From Maritalea sp049801075 (lineage in GTDB: Bacteria; Pseudomonadota; Alphaproteobacteria; Rhizobiales; Devosiaceae), in NCBI RefSeq assembly GCF_049801075.1, contig NZ_JBNAGG010000001.1:1240001-1304000 (forward strand): DNA of 64,000 nt, given 5' to 3'. Within the stretch, counting starts at the first letter, position 1; each line of letters starts with the position of its first letter. The notes under the pieces were generated by a model. It searched no databases. It saw nothing but the letters and a program-made list of their open reading frames with translations, and was not told the origin of the DNA. Positions 25,212 through 32,286 of the stretch are shown here, one piece after another. Both the position numbers and the translations under genes were made by a program.

Positions 25212-25490
25212 TTAAGGCCTATGCCAAATGGCGTTTATAGCATCGATGGGCGGTTGATCCCAATTCGTGACGACTCCGCTCGTAGCCTCAATGACAGCAA
25301 GTCTGTCGTTGGAGTCTATAGCGCCCGCAACATGGGCGTAAGCCTCGGCGGGGCTGCTGCTGGTATGGACGTAAAAGAGTGAGAGTTGAAACTGATGCCA
25401 ATCGCCAAGCTGTTTTATTCGATCACTCACTTCGGTGTAGCTTTGGCCGGGCGACATTAGATCGTACGCAATGAAGAGATTATATCCCAT
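25212..25490 (-). CDS. SinR-family (Cas2/VapD-fold-like) small protein, transposon cargo
   Basis: A 92-residue protein resembling small SinR-family proteins with a ferredoxin-like Cas2/VapD fold: MGYNLFIAYDLMSPGQSY at the start, IKQLGDWHQFQLSLFYVHT, then IDSNDRLAVIEAT. In this group the first strand ends in a YDL with a conserved Asp, here Asp10, the position of the metal-binding Asp in Cas2. Relatives include RNases, but activity here is unproved. AAGGA lies upstream within a perfect inverted repeat (25491-25522), and a promoter reads in from the right terminal repeat. Confidence 0.7.
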   Translation of the reverse strand: MGYNLFIAYDLMSPGQSYTEVSDRIKQLGDWHQFQLSLFYVHTSSSPAEAYAHVAGAIDSNDRLAVIEATSGVVTNWDQPPIDAINAIWHRP

Positions 25491-25522
25491 TTCTCGAATT
25501 CCTTTTTTGCTGAATTCGAGAA
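25491..25522. promoter_or_regulatory. 11-bp inverted repeat over the SinR-like gene start
   Basis: TTCTCGAATTC (25491-25501) and GAATTCGAGAA (25512-25522) are perfect inverted copies around ten bases holding the ribosome-binding site. The repeat abuts the ATG on one side and the -10 box on the other. It is either an operator or a translational hairpin. Confidence 0.65.
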
Positions 25523-25552
25523 TAATACCCGATTCTAATTTGGGTTTGTCAA
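25522..25552 (-). promoter_or_regulatory. Candidate promoter for the SinR-like gene
   Basis: On the minus strand TTGACA (25552-25547), inside the right terminal repeat, is followed after 19 bases by TATTAT (25527-25522). The spacing is slightly long. Confidence 0.5.
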
Positions 25553-25565
25553 ATGAATAATCGCC
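25542..25565 (-). repeat. Right terminal inverted repeat of the transposon
   Basis: 24 bases, the inverted partner of 23050-23073 with two mismatches, carrying an inward TTGACA. Confidence 0.9.
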
Positions 25566-25573
25566 TTTATTTT
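25566..25573. repeat. Right target-site duplication (TTTATTTT)
   Basis: Identical to 23042-23049. The remaining 25574-25725 is the displaced upstream region of the kinase gene. Confidence 0.88.
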
Positions 25574-25725
25574 CCTATATCGATAACACAACCTTTAATT
25601 GTATTCAAGTTGCAATTTGGGAATTGAACCAATGTCGAGGCTGTCGGTTGCACTTGCCCTTTCGTCGGTCTTTTTCCTTTAAGATGAATGGGCTATAAAT
25701 TGCGCCAAAGAGTTTTGGAGTGCGC

Positions 25726-27321
25726 ATGGCGGAACATGAGAATCACAAATGCGATGAAACCGCATTGCGTTTGGCAGTGGAGCATCTTGGGCAGGGCATC
25801 GCTGTGTTCAACCAACAGCGCGCACTGGATGTATCCAACGATCAATTTCAAACCATTTTGGATTTGCCGCCTGCCCTATGTAAGGCCGGCACCGCATTGA
25901 CGGACATTGTGCGCCACCTTGCGGAACGCGGTGACTTTGGCGAGGGCGATATTGAAACGCTGGCGCAGAGTCGGTTAGACGATATCGAGCAAAACAAGTC
26001 AGGCCATTTGGAACGTTCGGGACCGAAGGGCCAATATTTGGAGGTACGGACACACCGCCTGCCCAATGATGGACTTGTGATCAGCTACAATGACATCTCG
26101 GCTCGGGTAGAGGCGGAACGCGCCTTGGCGCAGGTGAACCAGAGCCTTGAGAAGCGGGTTCAAGAACGCACAAAGGCCCTCACCCATCTCAATACAGAAT
26201 TGGAACGCGCCCGCGCCAAAGCGGATGCCGCCAATTTGGACAAAACCCGTTTTCTTGCTGCCGCCAGCCACGATCTTTTACAGCCATTAAATGCGGCGCG
26301 GCTTTATACGTCAACCATGGTGGAGCGCGCCCATGGCAGCGATTTGGCCCGTTTGGCCGCAAATGTTGATGATTCACTGGTTGCTGTCGAAGAGATCATG
26401 TCGGCACTTTTGGATATTTCGCGTGTAGATAGCGGCGCGATAAAGCCAGCCTATTCAGCTTTCTCCATCCGCGAACTGCTTAAAAAGGTGAAGGTGGAAT
26501 TTGAACCTGCTGCCGCGGCCAAAAACATTCAACTGCGGTTGGTTGGTGCCGATGCAACAGTGAGCACGGATCGACGCATGGTGGCACGGGTGCTGCAAAA
26601 CCTTGTATCCAATGCTATTAAATATACAGCAGAAGGCGGCGCGGTTTTGGTGGGTTGTCGCAAGCGAGGCAATCGCATTCGACTTGATGTGATCGACAAT
26701 GGAATTGGGATCGACAAAGACCAACATTCGTTGATCTTCACCGAGTTTTCGCGGCTGGAACCCGGCGCCCGAATTGCACAAGGCTTGGGCCTTGGCCTTT
26801 CCATCGTGCAACGATTTGGGCAGGCGCTAAAGCTGGATGTGGAACTGGATAGCGTGCCCGGTCGTGGATCGCGCTTTTCGATTTATCTGCCCCCATCCGC
26901 TGAAATTCCGCTACCGCAAGCCGCACAACATACAAATGCACCGTTGAGCAGCTCGGTGACCGGCAAGCAGATTTTATGCGTTGATAACGAGCCGGATATT
27001 TTGGAGGCCATGCAGGCGCTTTTGCAGGGCTGGGGATGTGATGTGCGCGTGGCGCGCTCGCTTAAAGATATCTCGCAGGCAAATTTGTTGGAAGGCTGGG
27101 TGCCGGATTTGGTGCTGATGGATTATCACTTGGACCAATCCTCCGGCCTTGATGCAATTCAATGGCTGCGGCAAACGGTGGGCGGCCATTTGCCTGCCAT
27201 TTTGATCACTGCCGACCGCAGCACACAGGTGCAAACCTTGGCTGAAGAGCGCAATGTTTCAGTGCTGCCGAAACCGCTAAAGCCTGCTGCACTGAGAGCT
27301 CTGATGTCGCGCCTAAGTTAG
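25726..27321 (+). CDS. Hybrid sensor histidine kinase with PAS and receiver domains
   Basis: A 531-residue soluble kinase: N-terminal PAS-like domain (about 15-125), coiled coil (about 125-180), HisKA with the phospho-His in LAAASHDLLQPLNAARLY (about 188), HATPase with NAIKYT, DNGIGI and GLGLSIV, then a receiver (about 415-530) with CVDNEPD and the phospho-Asp in LMDYHL. It resembles the PAS_7 hybrid kinases (NahK-like). No membrane segments are seen. TTGGAG precedes ATG 25726. Its upstream region was cut by the IS1595-type insertion. The LuxR-type regulator at 30824-31483 is a possible partner. Confidence 0.92.
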   Translation: MAEHENHKCDETALRLAVEHLGQGIAVFNQQRALDVSNDQFQTILDLPPALCKAGTALTDIVRHLAERGDFGEGDIETLAQSRLDDIEQNKSGHLERSGPKGQYLEVRTHRLPNDGLVISYNDISARVEAERALAQVNQSLEKRVQERTKALTHLNTELERARAKADAANLDKTRFLAAASHDLLQPLNAARLYTSTMVERAHGSDLARLAANVDDSLVAVEEIMSALLDISRVDSGAIKPAYSAFSIRELLKKVKVEFEPAAAAKNIQLRLVGADATVSTDRRMVARVLQNLVSNAIKYTAEGGAVLVGCRKRGNRIRLDVIDNGIGIDKDQHSLIFTEFSRLEPGARIAQGLGLGLSIVQRFGQALKLDVELDSVPGRGSRFSIYLPPSAEIPLPQAAQHTNAPLSSSVTGKQILCVDNEPDILEAMQALLQGWGCDVRVARSLKDISQANLLEGWVPDLVLMDYHLDQSSGLDAIQWLRQTVGGHLPAILITADRSTQVQTLAEERNVSVLPKPLKPAALRALMSRLS

Positions 27322-27345
27322 GCGCAGCCCGCTCTATCTTTCGCA

Positions 27346-30057
27346 TTAGCTCGCGCCTTCTGTTTCCTCATTGGATTTGAAGCTCACCTGCAGCAACCAA
27401 TAAATTGCGGCGAGGGAGAAGCCCAAAAGCACCATGATGGTGGCGCGGGCAATGCCCTCCATGCCGGATGTATCCACCAAAAACACTTTTGCGGCGGTGC
27501 AGCCAGCAAAGATCAGCCCCATGCGTTTTAAATTCTCATTTTTCTTCAACACCGCTTGACCAACAAAGAAGAATGTTAGCGCCATCAACATCACCGTGTA
27601 GGTATAAAGTTCGCCCGTAACAAAGCCGCGCTCAAAGCTGATTAGATTGCCGTGCCAGAAATGGCGCACTTCTTGGATCATCACAAAAAGAGCCAGCCCT
27701 GTCAGGGGATAGTGGACAAGCATTTTTTCACGTAAATCTTCACCCAAAACGGTTTTATAAAGACCATAAATGACCAACATGGGCAGGCCATACGCCAACA
27801 TGATGTTATCGAGTGGGAATGGGCCTATGATGGGTACGCTGCCGAATAACGGCGCCGAGAGGAGCGAAACGAGCATATTTGCCCCGCTAATCACAGCGTA
27901 GAAGGTGGCCATGGACATGCGAATTTTTCGCAGGATGCCCTCGCTCGCCACTGCATAGGCATATTGCGTTGCTGCTAGAATGCTGGCGGCACAAGCCATT
28001 AAGCTCAAGCTGAAAAAGTTGAACTCATCTGGCCGGGGCTGCATCATTTTCAGGATAAAGCCCGCAACAATCAACGCGATCAAAAACAGGCCATAGCTCT
28101 CGTAACCAATTCGATATTTGCTGTTGCGCGTGATGGCATAGCCAGCCGCACAAAGCGCCACCAACGACAGCAATGCGGTGAGCATCTGGCCGATACTCGC
28201 ATCCCAAAGCAATTCGGGATAAAGCAATGTTGCCGCGCTAAGCAAAGACATGCCCACAAAACCATTTGCCAGATAGCGTGAAAATTTCAAATCAAAGCGG
28301 ATCGCTAATCCCATAAGGGTGATCGAAAGTGCAGCGAACAAATGCGGCAACCAATCCGCCTCGATGCGACTGGCCAGCATAGTGAGTGCCGTGAGGTGCG
28401 CTGCAATGGCGAACATGTCTGCGCCAAATTTTCCACGCTGCGTTTTGCGCGCCAACAAGGCAGCCATGCCCGCAATGTAGGTAAATGCGAGCAACATCAA
28501 GGCCATCAGCTCGCCCTGATTGGACAAGAGATTGTAGCGTTGCAAGTTTGAAGTTTGCAGCATCACAAACAATGTTGGGAACAGCGCCGCAAGCACCATC
28601 CAATATTTGGGTCGCGCTGATGAAGGTGCGCGAACAAAAGCTGCGGCATAATAGAATATCGCTGGCAGGATAATCAGAAACAGACTTGCCGCCGCACCTG
28701 ACTGACTAAATAGGGAACTCTGGTTATTGTCGTCGATCACGACAAGCAATGCGAAACCAATTATCGCCGCGAGCTGGTCTAGATTTTGGGCGCGTGTGCA
28801 TATGTAAATCGCGAAGAATGCGAATAGGATCAAGCTGGTTGATTGCGCTATGCTTTCGATCTGCCCGTTGATCGGCAGATATGCAATGACCAAAATGCTG
28901 AAGCCAGCGCCCAAAACCGCCAAGACGGTAGGATAGGACTTTGAGAGCTGCAGCAAATTCGGCACATTCAACACAGATGTATCTTGCCATTTTGGCGGCA
29001 AGTTGAAGGCAGGTATGCAGATCACTGAAAGCGCAATGACGCTGAGATAGATCGATAGCCAAAGTCCTTCCCCATCCAGGCTGAGAAGTGGCAAGATCCA
29101 AAGCAATGCGAGGACAGTGGCGATCGCTGAAAGCCAAATCCATTTTTGCACCCGTTCAACCAAAAGTGCGGCCAAAAATACGGATAGGAGGTATATGATC
29201 ATGGTTGGCGATAGGGTCCCGCCGGTCACCAGCAATGGCGAGACGAATGCACCGAGCACACCGACTACCGACACAATTGGCCCGAAGCGCAAACCCAAAC
29301 CGATGGCAGCGACGGCCACGCCAGCAATAGAGCCGAATGCCAACAAGCCTTCTGTGTAGCCATAGAGCATGTGTGTGGCCAAAGCGGTGCCAAATAGGAT
29401 CGCCAGCGCGGCCCCTGCAAATGCTGCGGGTACTGAATAAAATCCATGCAGCTCGGCAAAAGGCTTTGAACGCAAATGGTTGGCGAAGATCAATAAAGCG
29501 AAGCCGAACAACGCTGCGATGGCCAACCGAACGCTTGGCGGAATTAGGTTGTTTTCAATGCTATATTGAATGAAGTAAAGCCCACCAAGCGCCAGAGATA
29601 AGGCGGCCAGCCAAATCACCCAATTGGCCTTAAAATTTGCGAGCGCCCGATCAAAAAAGCTTGGCCCTTCTTTGACGCGCTTTTTGGGCGCCGTGGGTTC
29701 TTCCACTTTGCTTTTACCAAACGAAAGCGGCGCAGGCATAGGCCGTTGATAGGGCCACCCTGGAGTTTCTGCAGCTTCCTCTGGCGCAGTCGATGGCGGC
29801 GGCGTGGGTTGCTCAGAGGCTTCCTTTATCGCGACCGCCTCGTTGCGTGTTTCTTCAACACCCTTCACATCTGGCGCCGCACCGGCCTCAGCTTCTTCTT
29901 GCGCCAGATGGGACGTGCGGTTTTTGAGCATCTCTATCTCAGCCTTGTGCTGCACGAGGCGTTGTTGAAGAGATTTTATCTCCTGCTCGTTTCGCTTTGA
30001 GCGAACATGACTAAAAATGATGATCAGGAAACCGACAAGAAATAGAAGCTCAAACAT
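27346..30057 (-). CDS. DUF2339 family polytopic membrane protein
   Basis: A 903-residue protein with an N-terminal anchor (about 3-18), a charged coiled coil (20-55), a Pro/Glu-rich linker (55-120), then more than 20 hydrophobic segments to the end. This is the DUF2339 layout, with the typical NWVIWLAALSLALGGLYFIQ at the start of the membrane part. Function unknown; the family is often annotated as a large inner-membrane protein. I use ATG 30057, three codons inside the longest frame, which starts with TTG. Confidence 0.87.
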   Translation of the reverse strand: MFELLFLVGFLIIIFSHVRSKRNEQEIKSLQQRLVQHKAEIEMLKNRTSHLAQEEAEAGAAPDVKGVEETRNEAVAIKEASEQPTPPPSTAPEEAAETPGWPYQRPMPAPLSFGKSKVEEPTAPKKRVKEGPSFFDRALANFKANWVIWLAALSLALGGLYFIQYSIENNLIPPSVRLAIAALFGFALLIFANHLRSKPFAELHGFYSVPAAFAGAALAILFGTALATHMLYGYTEGLLAFGSIAGVAVAAIGLGLRFGPIVSVVGVLGAFVSPLLVTGGTLSPTMIIYLLSVFLAALLVERVQKWIWLSAIATVLALLWILPLLSLDGEGLWLSIYLSVIALSVICIPAFNLPPKWQDTSVLNVPNLLQLSKSYPTVLAVLGAGFSILVIAYLPINGQIESIAQSTSLILFAFFAIYICTRAQNLDQLAAIIGFALLVVIDDNNQSSLFSQSGAAASLFLIILPAIFYYAAAFVRAPSSARPKYWMVLAALFPTLFVMLQTSNLQRYNLLSNQGELMALMLLAFTYIAGMAALLARKTQRGKFGADMFAIAAHLTALTMLASRIEADWLPHLFAALSITLMGLAIRFDLKFSRYLANGFVGMSLLSAATLLYPELLWDASIGQMLTALLSLVALCAAGYAITRNSKYRIGYESYGLFLIALIVAGFILKMMQPRPDEFNFFSLSLMACAASILAATQYAYAVASEGILRKIRMSMATFYAVISGANMLVSLLSAPLFGSVPIIGPFPLDNIMLAYGLPMLVIYGLYKTVLGEDLREKMLVHYPLTGLALFVMIQEVRHFWHGNLISFERGFVTGELYTYTVMLMALTFFFVGQAVLKKNENLKRMGLIFAGCTAAKVFLVDTSGMEGIARATIMVLLGFSLAAIYWLLQVSFKSNEETEGAS

Positions 30058-30113
30058 AAAAACCAAAGCGCTAATAAATGAGTGTCATAGCTGCCAAGTT
30101 TTTGGGTTAGGAG

Positions 30114-30440
30114 TCAAGAGGATGAGGTTGGCGCCAGCACCCCATGGCCATAGTCACGCACAGTTTGCGCCACCCGAATGCGATAGCCAGCGAATAGCTC
30201 ATCTTTGCCAAGCGTTTGCGCGTCGCGATGTTGGGCATGGGTGCGCCATTTCGCGACGGCTTCCTCGTTCTTAAAAAAGGAAAGCGAGAGAAACTTGCCT
30301 TTTTCAGTCAGACTTTCAAAACGCTCCACACCGATAAAGCCGTCGATCAATTCAAGCTCTGCCTTCAGGTCCGCAGCGATATCAAAATAGGTGTGCGCAT
30401 GGGCAGGCTTGGGCTGCACCTCAAAGATCACGGCAATCAT
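30114..30440 (-). CDS. Antibiotic biosynthesis monooxygenase-like (ABM) protein
   Basis: A 108-residue ferredoxin-like alpha/beta barrel protein with IAVIFEVQPKP at the start and FLSLSFFKNEEAVAKWR in the middle, matching ABM-domain proteins. Members are small cofactor-free monooxygenases or heme-degrading enzymes; the substrate is unknown. Its ATG overlaps the stop of the NIPSNAP-like gene (ATGA), so the two are coupled and may form a mixed dimer, since both have the same general fold. Confidence 0.82.
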   Translation of the reverse strand: MIAVIFEVQPKPAHAHTYFDIAADLKAELELIDGFIGVERFESLTEKGKFLSLSFFKNEEAVAKWRTHAQHRDAQTLGKDELFAGYRIRVAQTVRDYGHGVLAPTSSS

Positions 30441-30754
30441 TTTTGCTCCCCCGCCGAGGCCAATTTTAGGAAGGTGCGCTCTTCTTTCAGAATGAACTTT
30501 TCACGTTGCGCAAACTGATAGTTCTCCTGCCCCTGTGGATCAGTGGCCAGACGGGCACGATAAGCCTCATAAGCTGCAAGGCTTTCGATTGAATAGACAC
30601 CATAGGCGAGGCTGGTTGAGCCTTCATGGGGAGCAAAATAGCCGATCAAATCCGCGCCGCAACGGGGAATGGCTTCGCCCCAATTGCGTGCATATTGTTC
30701 AAACTGCGCCTTCTTGGTGGGGTCGATTTGATATTGAATAAAGCAAGTAATCAT
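30437..30754 (-). CDS. NIPSNAP family protein
   Basis: A 105-residue protein with MITCFIQYQIDPTKKAQFEQYARNW and an ending in EERTFLKLA, as in bacterial NIPSNAP proteins (dimeric alpha/beta barrel fold). Enzymatic role unknown. AAGGAG lies just before the ATG. First gene of a two-gene unit with the ABM-like gene. Confidence 0.88.
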   Translation of the reverse strand: MITCFIQYQIDPTKKAQFEQYARNWGEAIPRCGADLIGYFAPHEGSTSLAYGVYSIESLAAYEAYRARLATDPQGQENYQFAQREKFILKEERTFLKLASAGEQK

Positions 30755-30823
30755 AAGGTCTCCTTTTCAAAGGAAACCTTAGCGGGTTCGCAGCGTTGGA
30801 TGGTTCGTTTACGGTCGAACTGT

Positions 30824-31483
30824 CTAAGCGCCAGCAACCGCTTCGATTTGGCCTTGCTCAAGCTTTGATGCCACAATCACCGCTTGGGTGCGGCTATCTA
30901 CATTCAGTTTTTGCAAAATGGCCGAAACGTGGGCCTTCACTGTCGCTTCAGATACGCTCAATTCATAAGCGATTTGCTTGTTCATCAACCCGTCAGAGAG
31001 CATCATCAACACGCGCACTTGCTGTGGTGTGAGGGTTGAGAGACGCTTGGTATATTCGGCGATCTCAGCTTGTGCATCATCGAAGGTGAACCCATCTGGC
31101 ACCCAAATGCCGCCATCCAACACCGTTTTCATGGATGCTTGGATTGCATCTGCATTGGTTGATTTTGGCAAAAAGCCGGAAGCGCCAAGATCAATTGAGC
31201 GGGACATGGTTTGCTGATCGTCGCTCGCCGAAACAATCATCACCGGAATGTCAGGATATTGCGCCCGCACCAGCAAAAGGCCTGAAAAGCCACGTACGCC
31301 GGGCATGGCCAAGTCCAACAACACCAAGTCGCAGTCGCGACTTTTTTCCAAAAGTCCCGTCAGGGCTTCGATATCGCCAGCTTCCTCAATCAGAGCGTTG
31401 CCATAATGTGTTTCAATGGTTTGCCGCAAAGCTGCACGAAACAGCGGGTGATCGTCGGCGATAATGATGCGCGTTTGTGCCAT
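30824..31483 (-). CDS. NarL/LuxR-family response regulator
   Basis: A 219-residue regulator with an intact receiver (IIIADDHPLFR, phospho-Asp in LVLLDLAMPG, Lys in FLPKS) and a C-terminal LuxR helix-turn-helix (LTPQQVRVLMMLSDGLMNKQ, SEATVKAHVSAILQKL). In other proteobacteria regulators like this work with NahK-type hybrid kinases such as the one at 25726-27321, but the pairing is inference. Confidence 0.93.
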   Translation of the reverse strand: MAQTRIIIADDHPLFRAALRQTIETHYGNALIEEAGDIEALTGLLEKSRDCDLVLLDLAMPGVRGFSGLLLVRAQYPDIPVMIVSASDDQQTMSRSIDLGASGFLPKSTNADAIQASMKTVLDGGIWVPDGFTFDDAQAEIAEYTKRLSTLTPQQVRVLMMLSDGLMNKQIAYELSVSEATVKAHVSAILQKLNVDSRTQAVIVASKLEQGQIEAVAGA

Positions 31484-31583
31484 TTACTTATCCGGTTGGT
31501 CCCGATTATTTTGGTTTAACTGACATTTTCTTGGCAAACAAGTCGCCTTTTGGTCAGCTTGTCACTCATCTGTCATTAAATGC

Positions 31584-32015
31584 TTAATCATCGGTCAGTC
31601 CAGCATCCACCATGCCAGCAATAATTTGCTCAACCCGTTCCAGCTCCGCCAAGCTCATCTCGATGGATTCACGCCGTTGTTTGAGCAGCAAGCGTTGCGA
31701 TCGAATTTTGTTGAGCGCTTCGCGCATTTGCCGCTCGTTGCCATCGCGCAATTCATAGCTTTCCAAGAAATCTTGAATTTCGCGTATGGTCATACCGATC
31801 TGCTTGCCGTTCAAAATCAGGCGCAGTTTGGTGCGGTCTTTTTTGGAATATAGTCGCTTTTGCCCAACGCGTTTGGGCTTAAGCATGCCCTTATCTTCAT
31901 AGAAGCGTAACGCGCGATGGGTAATGCCAAAAAAGTCCGCCAAATCGCCAATAGTATATACATATCCGGCGAGATTTTGGGCATCTTGGGTCATTTCGCG
32001 CATTGAACTCGACAT
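31584..32015 (-). CDS. MerR-family transcriptional regulator
   Basis: A 143-residue protein with an N-terminal MerR winged helix (YTIGDLADFFGITHRALRFY, then LKPKRVGQKRLYSKKD), followed by a long dimerisation coiled coil. There is no C-terminal ligand domain and no Cys metal site, so the signal is unknown. The gap to the next gene (32016-32286) is AT-rich, probably two back-to-back promoters, with no other feature seen. Confidence 0.92.
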   Translation of the reverse strand: MSSSMREMTQDAQNLAGYVYTIGDLADFFGITHRALRFYEDKGMLKPKRVGQKRLYSKKDRTKLRLILNGKQIGMTIREIQDFLESYELRDGNERQMREALNKIRSQRLLLKQRRESIEMSLAELERVEQIIAGMVDAGLTDD

Positions 32016-32286
32016 GGTTTGGGCCTGTTCGGTTTACTCTGGCCTTTTTGAAACTGGCCAGTTTTCAGCTTCTGCTCCTTTATGGCATGACGGGAAAATC
32101 TTAACAAACACTTGTTGCCCCTGCCCCCAGAAGTGATGAAAATCTACCAAAAATCAGTGAATTTTCTCAATATGCGGCGAAATTTGGCCCAAATTAACAG
32201 CTTCTTTACCAAGGATGTTAAAAGGTAAGGGCGTTCGAGAACTCAAACATGCGTGTTGATTTGCCTGCACGCGATATGGATAGAAG

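Larger units (their letters stand above)
23050..25565. mobile_element. IS1595-family transposon with passenger genes
   Basis: A complete 2,516-bp element. The ends are 24-bp inverted repeats (23050-23073 and 25542-25565) differing at two positions, with an outer GGCGATTAT and an inner ATTTGACAAACCC. Both sides are flanked by TTTATTTT (23042-23049 and 25566-25573), a perfect 8-bp duplication, as expected for IS1595-family transposition. Inside are the transposase (+), a DUF3800 gene (-), a 52-residue ORF (+) with its own terminator, and a SinR/Cas2-like gene (-). Near-identical ends and an intact transposase suggest a fairly recent insertion. It sits between a FixJ-like regulator gene and a hybrid kinase gene. 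Confidence 0.9.

Noticed and set aside
25167..25382. Plus-strand ORF of 71 residues opposite the SinR-like gene, with a GGAG upstream
   Set aside because: It overlaps a better-supported gene on the other strand, lies after a strong terminator and shows no recognisable motif. It cannot be fully excluded.
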